64,000 bases of DNA, from the NCBI RefSeq assembly GCF_011075055.1, contig NC_058149.1, forward strand, positions 7,198,449 to 7,262,448. The letters run 5' to 3'. Source of the DNA: Mangifera indica (taxonomy: Eukaryota > Streptophyta > Magnoliopsida > Sapindales > Anacardiaceae). Under the pieces are notes generated by a model. The model saw only the letters and a program-made list of their open reading frames with translations. It ran no database searches and was not told where the DNA came from. This document shows, piece by piece, positions 50,080 to 62,769 of this stretch (position 1 is its first letter; each line of letters opens with the position of its first letter). The position numbers and the translations under genes are program-made.

Positions 50080-51480
50080 GAGTAATAATTACTATATATA
50101 ATCTAGTACTTGAAAGTAGTCACTTATAAATGATTTGTTTGTATCTATTAAACCTTTAAATAAAATTAACATATATAAAAGATAGGTTTCTATTGTTGGT
50201 GACTCAAACGACTTTAATCTCATTCCTATTGTTGTATACTTTACCAAAGTCTCAAGACAATGCATTAGTGAATGGACCAATGAAATTATTTCTAGATCTT
50301 ACATAGACAACTATAGTAATTCAATAAAAAATTATTTCTCTAATGTATTCATGTAGTAAGCTAATATAAACTTACCATTGTAGATCTTACTAAGTGTTCT
50401 AGACATAGTTGCTAAACTATCACAGTGTAAAGAGATAATTGGCATCGGTTAGGGCTACAATTTTATGTCCAAAAGAAAATTTTCCCAGTCATCATATCTC
50501 TTTACTTGCTGCAGCAAGAGCTATAAACTTTTATTCTGCGGTGGAATGTGTAATACATGTTCATTTCTTTGAAGCGAGAAACACTCTAAATGGTTTAAAT
50601 AATCTTAGAGGGGTAAAGAGGATTTATGGAAATTAAAACACAATTTATAAACTTTCACACAAGTTCATATAATGAAATTCAAGTAATAAAAGGGATTTGT
50701 GGCCTTCAATAGTGGAATTAATTACAAAATTGTTCACACAATACTGCCCTACTTCGGATCATCCTTGTAGGATGATTAATTTACAACATGTTATTTTCAA
50801 GCATAGGGTGTTTTTACGAATGTACCTATATAGACGGCTAGCTCTTTTGTCTTTTATTGATGACAAGAGATTGCAAAGTCGCACTCTCAAAACCAAGCGT
50901 AAGCTTGCTTCTTAGGATCCACACAAAGTAACAACTCGAATGGATGCCAGAACCATGCTCAAGGCTAGCTAGAACCTGAGGACGGTTTATGGTTTGTGAA
51001 AGAAGGGTGAAAATCTCTTTGAGCGACTAGGGTTTGTGTATGTTATGCGAATGTGTGAGAAAAGAAAGAGAAAAAAAGTGTATTTATAATATATACACAT
51101 GTACACCCGATCCAAGTGGAAGGCTCGGGTTTACATTGCATTGTACACCTGGTTTAGTGCAAAAATTGATTGTACTTTGCCATGTGCTCCTAGTCCATGC
51201 ACCAAGCCTACCCGGTCCATGTACCAGGCCTAGGTGTACCTCCTTGTTTTTCTCTCTTACTCATGCTTGGGCATGGTTTTAGTCATCCTTGAGCATTTTT
51301 GCCATGCTTGTCCTTGGTGCTTAGACCTAGACTTGGCAAATGGACAAGTTTGGTCGCGTGTGAGGCAAGACAATGAGGGTGCCAGTAAAATAGGTATGAG
51401 TCAAAAGCAGATTAATTTATACTGGTAATAATTTCTAAAACCCGTACCTAGCCTTACAGATATGGGTCAACTCGTGGATT
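50080..51480. other. Unassigned, probably retroelement-derived
   Basis: No domain was recognised with confidence. The sequence around 50450-50620 and 50700-51430 has the mixed base composition of old retroelements rather than of plain intergenic DNA. No RNA gene was seen. Confidence 0.35.
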
Positions 51481-52385
51481 GTCTGCTAATATTAATTTCT
51501 CACTATTTTTCTTTTAGTTTTATTATTTTAATGTATTCATTTCGTATTTTTTAATATTTTTCTCTTTAAGGAATGAAAATTTACCTTAAATTATAAAAAT
51601 ATTTGCTATATATTTGAAGAATTTTAGTATTGAATACGAAATGAATATTTATAACAAAGTGTTTAATGCTCATATTCTTTAAATTTGTTTTCAATATAAT
51701 AAATTCTTTAATTTTAAGATGAATTTAAGTTCATTTAATGTCAAGAGAAGGGAAAATATTTGAAATTTATGTTAGGTGTATTGTAAGTTTGATGTTGAAA
51801 AGAAAGTAAAAGATGAATAAGAAATAAATAATGAGTGACACGTAGGCAAACACAGCCTATCGCAAAAATTCTTTAATTGTTGGTACAAATCCAAAGATCT
51901 AAAACTCATACCCATTTTTTAGATGGGTTACCCGTGATACTTGCCGGTAACTCGCCTATTTTGTTAGGTCTACTTGGACTGGTGTACACCAATTAATTAC
52001 CTCCATTTAGATTTTAGGCAATCAACTTAAATCGTAGGGTCTCTTTAGGAATTATGTTTAAGAATTTGCACTTTTGAGAAAAAGAGTCATGTTTTATTGA
52101 TGTGGATAATTTTATAATTATATGTGACATCCTTTGATTGCTTTGCACATCTTATTTTTTTGGAGATTATCTCAGACATTTTTAGGTCATATATGGAATG
52201 TTATTTTAAATTTGAAGTGAATGCATGCTCTTATAGTCAACATAATTAACGCTTCCCTCTAAAGAAAATACTTCTAAATGAGGTGTTATAAGTACAACAG
52301 TGAAAAGAAATAGCAAAATAGCATTTCTCTAATAATAAAGAGTCCTAATATTGCTATTATTGTTAATATTCCCTAATTATAATAA

Positions 52386-52748
52386 GGGTGTGTTTGATTT
52401 AGGGAAACTTTTATGATCAAAATTGAAGGTATAAATTAATAATATATATGTTTGGGTAAATTGGTATACATAAATAATTATTGTATCTAGTTGGTAGTAA
52501 TAAAAAAATATCAAAATATTGTTTTATTTAAATATCTTTAATATGTTGTACTAAATTTATTAAGTAGAGGTAAAATTATAATAAAATTAATATTACTATA
52601 AAATTTTTTTAATACATCAAGAGAATCGCACTAGTTTAGTAATAAAAGATAATTGTAATTTTTTATTATTTAACAAACCGAAGAAAGTAATATAAATAAT
52701 AAAATATAGATACAGAATAATCTTCTATGCCCTGAACTAAACACACCC
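52386..52748. mobile_element. PIF/Harbinger-like MITE, 363 bp
   Basis: The left end is GGGTGTGTTTGATTTAGGG; the reversed right end is GGGTGTGTTTAGTTCAGGG. The interior is AT-rich with ATTACTA and AATAATAAAATATAGATA segments shared with 49588-50077. The flanks TAA and AAA only weakly suggest a 3-bp duplication. Confidence 0.7.
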
Positions 52749-52759
52749 AAAGTATTTCT

Positions 52760-53935
52760 GTTATTTGAACAAATGTTACTTTTAACAAATTAGGCAAACA
52801 ATAAACTTATTATTTGAAACAAATCTTATTCTAATATGGAAAACACGTAAAATAATAAACCGAGCTTAATCAAAATTCCTAAAATAATAAATTGCATTTA
52901 CCCTGGAATCTAAAACAATATAAGAAAACCTAAATTAAAAAAGGGCAATCATTTCAAAGCAAGAAGCCATGAGCATCATTATTTGTTCAATCTAAACTAG
53001 CTCCAAAGAATCCACCATCGCTTTCCTTGAAGAACTCCAAAAGCACTTCTGTTAAATGCACTAGAAAGCTAATAGAGAGTACTTTCAACCATTAAGCCTT
53101 TTACATCATCACCTTACAATAATTTCATATTATCCAAAACTGGCTCTATTTTTGCAATTTATTGGATTTGCATCAATCTTCATTTTTGATATGACACCAT
53201 GGAGCACATCTTGTTCTACGCGTTACAAATATTAGAGTAGATCAAAAGATTCGAGAATTTTTTTTCATTTTTTTTGTTTTTAATTTTGCAAGATCTTGAA
53301 CACTAGGGATTGATAAGAGTCAAAAAGAGGTGAAATCTATCGTCTACATCTTGTGGGGGTGAAATGCGGGAGTCTTTTTTTTTCTTTTTGATAATCAAAG
53401 ACTCCGTCCATATTTGTTGGATAGATAAACCTAAGACATAGTGATTGGACCCACAATTATTGCACTAGGTATGTCAAAATTTCAAAAACGTAATAGAGAC
53501 TTGAATCTAGACCTTCATCTTAAAAGTTCTAATACTCCACCAATTTTGCTCACCTTTGGAGTCAATGGGGGAGTCTTTTTTGCTTTTTCATATAATTAGT
53601 TTTCAATTATTCAACATGTTAATAATGGGTGTAGTGTCTGATTTAGTAAAGAATTGAGTTTCTTGTACCAAGGGCATGTAATGGTTGAAATATGTAATGT
53701 AATATTTTGAGATTTTGTTTAATATAATAATTAGAATTGTGTTAAGTTATATAAGGTAAATTATGTTAAATATCATAAATATCATATTCTATAAAATAAA
53801 ATAGATGAAAGATAAAATTCATTTTCCTTATGTAATTTTTGGCAATGTAAATAAGAGACAAATCTTATTGTAAGTTAAAAAATTTACAAAATCATAACAT
53901 GTATCTTTTAATTTATCTGTCACATATAAAGAAAG
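52760..53935. other. Intergenic, no gene seen
   Basis: AT-rich, no coding signal. A long T run and a few short open frames have no support. Confidence 0.4.
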
Positions 53936-53939
53936 TTGT

Positions 53940-54078
53940 TAAATAATAATATACTCATTATAAACTAAGCATTAAAATTATGTGTTTAACTTTATTAACA
54001 AACAATGATGTGTCAACATATGATTAGATGTTATTTTATTTTTAATTTTTAATTATCCAATCATATAATAATATATTA
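53940..54078. mobile_element. Palindromic AT-rich MITE fragment (family of 32045)
   Basis: GTGTCAACATATGATTAGAT is followed by TTTTATTTTTAATTTTTAAT and TATCCAATCATATAATAATA, the same palindromic core as at 32045 and 49395. Its end abuts the TSD of the next element. Confidence 0.5.
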
Positions 54079-54086
54079 TTATTTAT

Positions 54087-54503
54087 TAGGATTGGATACA
54101 AGCCGAGCCAAGCCTGAACAGAGCCTAGCTCGTTTTCGGCTCATTTTCAGTGAGCCCAAGCTTAGGCTCACCGAGCTCGCTAAACACATGTTCGTGTTCA
54201 GCTCGTTTCATAATTTTAGTGTTCGGGCTCAGCTCACACTTAGCTCGGGTTCGTGTGTTCGGGGTCGGGTTCACTTTGGGCTCGTATTTCAAAGAACAAA
54301 TGGTGTTGTTTATTTTAAGTTAAATGTTTTTTCATTTGAGTGCTCGACTTGCTTAACCGATATTCGTATTTGGGCTCGCATTCATTTTTTGCTTAAAATT
54401 CAAGCTCGTGTTCAGGCTCGGGCTCAGGCTCAGGCTCAGGCTCGAGCTCTTTTGAGCAAAGCTCATTTCGAGCCTGAATAAGCTCGCTTCAAATCCACCC
54501 CTA
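54087..54503. mobile_element. hAT-type MITE, 417 bp, perfect 8-bp TSD
   Basis: TTATTTAT flanks both ends (54079-54086 and 54504-54511). The left end is TAGGATTGGATACAAGCCGA; the reversed right end is TAGGGGTGGATTTGAAGCGA. The interior is full of GAGCTCG, GGGCTCA and GGCTCAGGCTC steps, which keep a frame open at 54092-54481 without it being a gene. Confidence 0.88.
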
Positions 54504-54726
54504 TTATTTATGCACAAAAAATATAGACGTAGCACTACTCTAAACTAACATAATAATGAATACATTTGAAAATTAAGTTGTTTCATTTTTAATTTATCTA
54601 CTCAATTATAATGCATAACCAGATTTGTACTTGTGTCTTAACAAATTGATTGTGATTATTTATATTTGAAGTACTTGGCGGCATGAATTACTTTATTTGA
54701 TTATATTAATTAATGGATGAGTTAAT

Positions 54727-57700
54727 CAAGGCTTTCAAAAACGGATCGGGATAAAAACCATTTTGGACATTGGTTTCGATTAGACTGGTTAGATCGTTTA
54801 GACTGGTTGGTTCGATTGGAATTCCAATGTTATGTAAAAACCTGAAAAAATTATATCTAATTATATGTGTTTTATACACTATATTTTATACTATGCATAC
54901 TTTTCATAATTAACAAAATATGTGCATTATTGAACATAAATCAAATAAGTAATAACCATTAAGTTTGCATCAAAACAAAACATATGCATTAAACAGATCC
55001 AGTTTAACAAATATATGCATTATTGAACAGCTAAACAAACACAAATCTAATATATGCATTAAATAAGAGATAACATCAACCAACCGACATAATTATTATT
55101 AAACAAATAATATTCAATTGAACATTTAACAAAGCATATCAAAAAAATAATTCGTCTAACATAAAGTTTAATAAATGAGTAATTGTTCATTCTTCATCAT
55201 CACTAATGATAAAAAATCCCGTCATCACTTCTATTGCACCCTTAATCATTTGTTCATCTTCTACACCATCCTCTTCAATAGCATTATCTACAAAATTTAT
55301 AGTTAAACATTTTATTTTCCTTCAACTTAAAAATTCATCATTTATATAAGTATGTAAATATTTGTGCAAGTGCCAAAAAAATATTTTTACCTGAAAAATT
55401 ATGTGACAAATCATTAGTTGTTGGATTATTATTGATAGGAATAGATCCTTTTCCATAAAACATTTGATCTAATTCATCTGTATTAAGTTCACCAAACTTA
55501 TCTTCCTCATCAACTATCCAGAAATTTGTTTTATCGATACTTTCATAATCAATTGGATCAAAATTTGATTTCTTATAACATAACCTAAATAGCCAAAATG
55601 ATAAGAAGCAAAGAATTAAAAGATTTATGAGCAATATACCAATAGCCATTAAGTTGAGTAAAATCATATGTAAAGTTGTAATTAATCAATAACATGATAA
55701 AATAGTCTCCATAAAAAGATTTAGAAACGTAATGATGCATAATTGATAATTATGTTACCTATTTTGTAATCGTAAGTTATAATAAATAAAAACAACATCA
55801 TTTACATGTTGATGTTCCAATCTATTTCTGTTCTTAGTATGTATGCATTCAAAAACACTCCAATTATGCTCATAGCCTAAAGATGTTGAAGTTTGATTAA
55901 GAATTTTAATTGCAAACTTCTGTAAATTGGGAGTATTATGCTCATATGTTCCCCAACATTCATCTTATACAAAATAATACATAATAATTATGTAATAGAA
56001 TTTCATAAATTAGAAAAAGAATTGAGACATAAAAAATATATAAATTAGATTCATATCAGGTTGCATGGTTTTGCATGTTTCAATAACAAGCTAATGTGAG
56101 AAACTCCTCTCACAATCATGAAACATTCTACTCTTTTCCACTAACTTTGTCTTACTAACATTAAATATACATGTTTTACTCTCAACAACATTTAGGAAAC
56201 CTTGCAATACCTTTGGTTTTGTGCAGAAAGATTCACGATCATACTGAAAGACAAGATTCAAATAATACGTAGCTACATAAATACTTCAACGCAATGTCTT
56301 ATCCCACCTTATCTTCATTATTTGAGTATAGGACTTGTAGAATTTCTTTTTATTCTTAAACAACTTTTTTATCCTCAACCCAACTCTATACATTCCATTA
56401 TAGACATGTCTCAATGAAGGTCTTTCATCTAAGTCTACAATACAAAGCAAACATATCAATAGACCCACAACTTTGATAATTATACCCATTTCATTCCAAA
56501 AATCATTATTCAGAATTATGGTCACAACCTTTTTGCCTTAATTACTCTTTGCATATCTGAAATCAATAAAAACCTATTAGTGACCATTGCTTGCAAATCA
56601 TACTTATGTTCAAAAAGGCTTTGCAATACAATGAAAGTTGTAGCAAATTGAGTTGCAATAGGTAATATAATTTCTCTCCATCCTTCTCTCTTCCTTAACC
56701 AAGCTATCAACAATGTATGATTATAAATAAACTTTGTCACAAAAGATGCACATTTGAAAATTTTGACAATGTGATCCATTTCACCAATATCTTTCAAAAT
56801 CAAATTGATACAATCTACTACACAAGGTGACCAAGTCATATTTTGATATTTTTCAAATAGTAATCCTATTTCCACAAACAACTTAAATATGTGTTTGCCC
56901 TCTTTACAATATCAGATACATCACTAATTTGATAGAACAAATCCTTTTTGGACAATACAACAAAATTTATCAACGATCTACTAGAAATATCTATCCAACC
57001 ATCAACCATAAGTGTACAACCAACATCTTCCCAATCTTTTCTGTAACTATCAACAAGTAATTAAATTTTCTTCTTTGAATCGTTTAACAAATTCACTTGT
57101 GCTTTATAATATGTCGATTGCTTATATCCAGACCCAACTACAATTATGGCATCAAATATAGGTTAAAAATAAATAGAATTTAATGTATTTAGAGAGATGC
57201 AAGCATTATATAAGAACCTCACAATAGTCATGTTGGCTTTCCATTTGGCTTCTTTTCCAACTAGAACACTTCTTAATAAAAGTTGAGATCCACTAGTAAC
57301 CCTTAAAGGAAAACAATCACCAATACCTTCATTCATGTTTATTGGAGGAGATAGCCTTTCAAAATTTTCACATGCAATATCACCTTCAAATAGAGGTATA
57401 CTAGCACCAAAAAGAGTTGCATGCCTACGAAAATTTTGTCTTTCTTTCTTTTTTGCAGCAATCTCATCTAATGCATTTATTATTTGATATCTAACATCAT
57501 GAGAAACTTTAGTGCATGAACCAACATCGCCTTTCTTTCGACCAAATGTTGTTTCATTTTATATATACCGTCTCCTTTAGTTGTCTTACCACAATATAAA
57601 TAATTCAAAAATCTTCATTCCATTCTCATTAAGATTATTAGAAATATGTGCCAAAACAATATCATCTCTCACTTGATATGGTGTTGAAGAAACTCTAACC

Positions 57701-59103
57701 ATAGATGATAACATAATTCCACTTTATCTATCTGTTAGACACAATAACAAACCACCATAAAAATATATACTATATATATATAGAAAACTTTTATAATTCG
57801 CATCTATTATATTTGAATTGCGAGGTAGGATTTCTTTGTATGTAAGCAATAAAGTAAGTAATAAATAGCCATTATGCAAATAAATGTGTATATCTTTATC
57901 ATATTATATAATTGGTAAGTATAACTTTTAATTTTTAAATTTGATAACAACAATATTCATTATGTGAAAGTTGAAGACTCAAAAACTCATAATCAAGTTT
58001 ATTATTCAACATACGTAACTCCATACATTCATAATAAACAACAATATTTGTAATTTGATCACTAAGCTAGCTTAATGAAAAAAGATTGTCATACATTGAT
58101 TTATTATATATAAATCGGGTGTCATAAAAGACTGATATTCAACTTCTAAATTCTTGAAAACTAACCATATTATGAATGAAATACATCCAGTCCAAACATC
58201 CAATACAGATACATAATAAAATTACAAAATCAGTAATAATAAGTAAATTATAAATTAACAATAACATATTGAATTGAGAATAACAATAAATCAATTACAA
58301 ATTAACAATAACAAATTGATCAATTATTAAACACCAAAAGCCATAACACAAACTAACAATACTAAAAGCCAAAACCTATTAAGTTAAAAGTTAAAAATAT
58401 GACAGTTATGACTTGTCATGCATATGATCAAATTATCTAAAGAAACAAATTTAAAAAACACTGTGCTCATCTCAACATTTATTATATCAAGATGAGTTCG
58501 AAGTCTGAACTTCAAAATTTAAAAATAGAGTTTGAACTTTAAACTTCAAAGCTTAAACAAAAAGGTTACTAAGCCTTAAAAATGACTAGCCTATTGTCAT
58601 TGTTGTTGCAGTAAAATTGTTAGTCATAACAAAAACAAAAATTCATCATTGTCAGCCATCATCTGAGCCTGAGAATTCACCGTGAATGGTTGCAAATATA
58701 ACTATGAATACCATTGTCATGTGAGCCTTCGATTGAAACCAATACCCATCATCGTCATTGGCACATGTCTTCCTACTGTCGCCAACAAAAGATGTATCAA
58801 AGGCGCTTTGAATTTGTGAAGTTGAAGAAAGTCATTGGCTTGTAATTTTGCTTCTGGCTTTTGCGTTGTATGGATTGCATGGAAGAAGAAAAGAAAAAAA
58901 CATTTATGTTTTATATTAAAACTTGAACCGAGAATAGCCTGAACCAAGTTGGACTACGATCTAGGTGTGAACCAATGGTTTGCTTGTGGTCCAACCCAAT
59001 TTTTAGTGTAAAATGGTTCTACACTTTTTATTACTTGTCTACAATACCGGTTCATGGTCCGACCGATTCAACTAACCGGTTCGGTTCGGTTTTTAAATTC
59101 TTG
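54727..59103 (-). mobile_element. hAT transposon, 4377 bp, 8-bp TSD, decayed transposase
   Basis: GAGTTAAT (54719-54726) and GAGTTAAC (59104-59111) flank it. The left end is CAAGGCTTTCAAAAACGGAT; the reversed right end is CAAGAATTTAAAAACCGAAC. Subterminal GGTTCGGTT/GACTGGTT-rich sequence is present at both ends. It carries a minus-strand transposase with DUF659 and dimerisation regions. The length and content fit a once-autonomous element. Confidence 0.9.
55330..57715 (-). pseudogene. hAT transposase (DUF659 plus C-terminal dimerisation), broken
   Basis: Minus-strand translation in order: an N-terminal BED-like part with stops, KERQNFRRHATLFG at about 57450, DGWIDISSRSLINF at about 56995 (catalytic-region DGWTD-like motif), WSPCVVDCINLILKDIGEM at about 56840, VTKFIYNHTLLIAWLRKREG at about 56735, FATTFIVLQSLFEHKYDLQA at about 56645, LNNDFWNEMG and KSYTQIMKIRWDKTLR at about 56515-56290, and the hATC dimerisation part ILNQTSTSLGYEHNWSVFEC with HTKNRNRLEHQ at about 55910-55800. 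The acidic C-terminal tail follows at about 55585-55440. The pieces are separated by stops, frame shifts and possibly introns. It is not functional. Confidence 0.88.
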
Positions 59104-59649
59104 GAGTTAACTCAATTATCTTTTTTCTGATAGATTTAATTTATGGAATGTAATTTCACTTTTTTTTTTGGGTAAGTAATTTCACATTTGCAATAGTCTA
59201 TTAGGGTAATTCTTTGGATCAATATCTACTCTTTATCTATTATATATATTTTTGGGAAATTAAATTAATTCTCAAATTTGATGTGCTTAAAGCAAAAATG
59301 TCCAAGTTTGAAGGACTAAAGCAAAAATACATAAAAGTCAAACTACTTAAACAAAAATATCTAACTATTTTTAAAAAAGACCAAAAATACCCTTCATATC
59401 TTTGATACAAACCCCCACCCTTCACATTATCCTCACACCATTCAAATTTTCAATTTCACTTAATATTCGTATTGTGGGTTTGTTCAAAATAAAGAAAGTT
59501 CGTATTTCTGAATTCGATTAAAATAAAATTGGTTTGTGATAATGAGCTATTTATACAAATCTTAACTCAAAACTTAATTTATCTATTAATTCAAGTTCAC
59601 ATGTTTTAAATACTGACATAGAATTGTGCCATAAAATAAACGTTAGAAA

Positions 59650-59850
59650 AATATAGGGTATTTTGATACTAGACAAAATATGACAGTGTTAAATGAAATT
59701 TGCAAAATATAAGGGGTATTTTGATACTAGACAATGTATGAGGGTGTTAAATAAAATGTGACATAATATAAGGGACTTTTTGATAATTGACAATGTATGA
59801 GGGTGTAAAATAAAATTTGTCAAAAAAGTATGGGTAAATAAAATTTGCCA
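59650..59850. repeat. Subterminal repeats of MULE C, about 59-bp unit
   Basis: GGGTATTTTGATACTAGACAA recurs at about 59655 and 59714 and in altered form at about 59772, each followed by ATATGA(G/C)(A/G)GTGTTAAAT. The phrases are the reverse complement of those in the array at 12830-13800. Confidence 0.8.
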
Positions 59851-60134
59851 ATATATATGGTACATGTGGAACATTTTGGAATTTGAGGGACTAAATTGAT
59901 ATTTATCCAAGTTAGGTGTAAATTGATATTGAAATTTAACAATGTGAAGGTATTGTGATATTTTATGCTTTAGGGGTAAATTAATAATAAAATTTGTATC
60001 GAATTAATCAAGTAAAATGTATACTCATGAAATAAAGTTGATTATATTGATACTTTCTCCATTCTCAATTAATGTGGATTTTTTTGATAAATTTTTTTCA
60101 TGAACTATTGGTTATTATAGGATTGATTTTTGGA

Positions 60135-60694
60135 ATGATGATTTATGTTGTTGTTTATTACGAAGGAAAATGGATTCAAAGTAATCAGAATATGGTGAAA
60201 TATGTTGGAGGTCATAGAAGAATGGTGTAAATTCCAGAGAAAATGACAGTTGAGAGATTTATCTAATTGTTAAGTGAAAAGTGTCGTATTGATTCGACCC
60301 TGGACAACATTTAGCTCTACATGAAACCAAAATGTCTTGATTTGGAATGCTCGGTAAAAATCGAAAATGATAAAGATGTTGAGGGTTTTATTGACATATC
60401 TAAATATTTTGAGAAATGCATTTCAATTTTTATTATATATACTCTTATCAAAGCACAAGGAGAAGAAGAAAACAATCGCAATGATGATTGTGAACTCAAA
60501 CAAGAAACTAATGGGGAAGACTTAATAGATTTTCATGATGATGCATTGTATACTGCTAAAGAATGGATTCATGGAGACAAAGAGAAGGTTCTTAATTAGG
60601 GTGACTTTGATGGGAATGAGATGGTTGATCTTTTGTTTAATAAGTCAGACTTCAAGGAGAAGTCATTTGTAAATATGAAATGTTTCGTTGTATG
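60135..60694 (+). pseudogene. MULE C transposase N-terminus, truncated
   Basis: From ATG 60135 one frame reads MMIYVVVYYEGKWIQ, MVKYVGGHRRMV and, after in-frame stops at about 60231, 60261 and 60312, LDLECSVKIENDKDVEGFID then ISKYFEKCISIFIIYTLIKA. The KYVGG and IKNDEDVQ-type matches in copy A support it. It ends with GDFDGNEMVDLLF past another stop. This is the N-terminal domain only; the catalytic core and SWIM finger are absent. Confidence 0.75.
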
Positions 60695-60700
60695 AATTTT

Positions 60701-61940
60701 GTGTTTAAATATTTGGTTTGAATATCTCATCATATGTGAGTAGGAGATATTCGGTTTGAATCCACTCAAAATGGGTCAATCTGACCCAATTACATAAACT
60801 GCCATGGGCAGTTGAGGAGCAGTTAAGGAAGTAGTTAGAGGCAGTTAAACATATATATAATGTCCTAAAAACTACCGCTTTCTCTAGTTAATGCATATAT
60901 AGGAGAACAACACCAAAAAACGTAACCCTCCCAAAACATGAAATATGCTGAATGTCACAGAATCGAAATTGACAAAGTACTAGGCAAACAGTGTTGTGAA
61001 AATTAATTTGATTACGTTTTGGATCGCTTACAACACACATTAAACAAAAGAGAATTTCAGGTATGTAATTTACTGTGTTTGATTTACAGAATTGGCTTAA
61101 TTTTCCAACGTATATTGTATTATAAATTTAAAAAAAAAAAAAAGAGAAAATAGCCATTGAAACTGGTGTAATCATTTTTGCTTATCTGGTTTAAAAATGG
61201 ACAAAGACAACTCTGGTGTGATAGGTTAGAGCACGAGCGATTCAACTGCGGAATGAACTAGAATAATGAACTGTAAAACATAAAAGTAATGATTTGGTTA
61301 AGATATCTAATGGTATATTTAGTTTGAAATCACTTTAAAATGTGAGTTTATCACAAAATTTATGCATATATAAGATGACGTTCACAAGGGAAGTATAGTA
61401 TGCATGTATCGCCTTTAAGATTTTCACTTGTCTGCGTCTAATCTATTCTATTTTGCGGTTTTTTCTATCTCATTGTAAGTGTTTATGTCTTTGCACATTA
61501 ACTCGTACTCTTAAAACTAGTTTGTAAGGGGAGAGTGCCCAAGTGATTAACCCAAATGCCACCCCAATATATTAATGATGTACAACTATTTTGATCATTA
61601 TTGGTGCGGGACCTAACCTTCTTCAATCATGAAATGATTGAATTCAGCTATCAACATTGTCAATTCTATTACCTCTTTTATGCTTTCCCTTATTTTCAAT
61701 GAAAATTTTATTTACTAATAAAATACACAAATTGTATGAATCGCCCTACCCTGCATAACCAAATCCTATGAACTAATTTAAAAATTAGAATTCATCAACT
61801 CTCTTGTCTTTTTCGCCTAAACGGAGATGAGTGCAAATTGTTGAATCCCTCGTGTTTGCAGCAGACAGTTTAAAGAAAAAAAAAGATTGGATAAATATAA
61901 ATTAATAGTTGACTTACGAGTTTTAATTTAGAATGGAAAT
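60701..61940. other. Unassigned intergenic, no gene seen
   Basis: AT-rich sequence without domain matches. The longest open stretches are short and featureless. No RNA gene was recognised. Confidence 0.4.
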
Positions 61941-61947
61941 AAAGATC

Positions 61948-62205
61948 TTATAGTGACAATTATTATAAATATCACAATGCATATTAAATTTTTTGATTTC
62001 TCATAATTTGTAATACCTTTTAATATAAAATTATAACAGAAATGTCACTAAATATTTCTATAATATCAATTATTATAAATATCATAATAAGTTATTAATT
62101 TTTTTGACTTCTTATCATTTTAGTGACTTTTAATTATATATCATAAAAGAAATGTCATTAAATATTCTTATAGTGTCAATTATTATAAACGTCATAATAT
62201 CTCAA
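61948..62205. repeat. 110-bp tandem repeat, about 2.3 copies
   Basis: CAATTATTATAAATATCA lies at 61957 and 62067, with CAATTATTATAAACGTCA at 62177, exactly 110 bases apart. The units also share TTTTTTTGA(T/C)TTCT and AGAAATGTCA(C/T)TAAATATT. Confidence 0.88.
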
Positions 62206-62769
62206 AATCTGGATAAAGTTTGAAGGGATAAGATAAGGATCAAGTGCACGAGTTTTTAAAACTTTTTAGCCATACACACATTATCATGCCTGTCAACCTC
62301 CTCACCTTGAGCATTAACAGAGGTTCTAATGGACCTAGTGTATTCGTTCTTAGCTTCTATCACTTGTGCTTCATATGGACAACAAAGTGTTATCTTACCC
62401 TTGGATCAAAGGTTGTTTTTAACTAAATTCCATTGTTGTTAAATTGAAGGAGCCACCAATGTTAGTATCAAATTTTCTAACACCCTATGTGAGTTTGTTT
62501 ATACGCATATTCACATGATAATTGACTACAAATAATTCTATTGCCTATTTTTGTTTTTCATATGCCATATGTACCTACAAAAGCATCAAATGCAGTTAGG
62601 AAGATAGCTCAAACAAACAAGCTCACTAGCCCATTCAACTAGCTCCTAAACTCTCTTGATAATTGCTTCACACAAATCTAAAACTTTTACAAACATCTTG
62701 CTTAGGATACAGTTTAAGATCCCCTTAAATGTTTTATGTCAAAATCCTTTTAGATACTGAGGTTCAAAC

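Larger units (their letters stand above)
59254..60700 (+). mobile_element. MULE copy C, left part only, opposite orientation to A and B
   Basis: It begins GGGAAATTAAATTA (59254-59267), the same terminus as MULE A. 59270-59640 matches the reverse complement of the right end of A (AAGCAAAAATGTC, CAAAACTTAATTT). A short array of about 59-bp units follows at 59650-59850, then the start of the transposase. Similarity stops near 60700, so the rest was lost. Because A and B read transposase leftwards, this copy is inverted. Confidence 0.75.

Noticed and set aside
51340..51975. Possible element between ACCCGTACC and GGTTACCCGTG stretches
   Set aside because: The inverted similarity is short and imperfect and no target duplication is visible.
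54092..54481. Open frame of 129 codons (+)
   Set aside because: Lies wholly within a hAT MITE with perfect TSD; composed of GGCTCA/GAGCTC repeats with no domain.
61525..61570. GGGGAGAGTGCCCAAGTGATT looked like the start of a tRNA
   Set aside because: No clover-leaf can be formed: the T-loop consensus and matching acceptor stem are missing.
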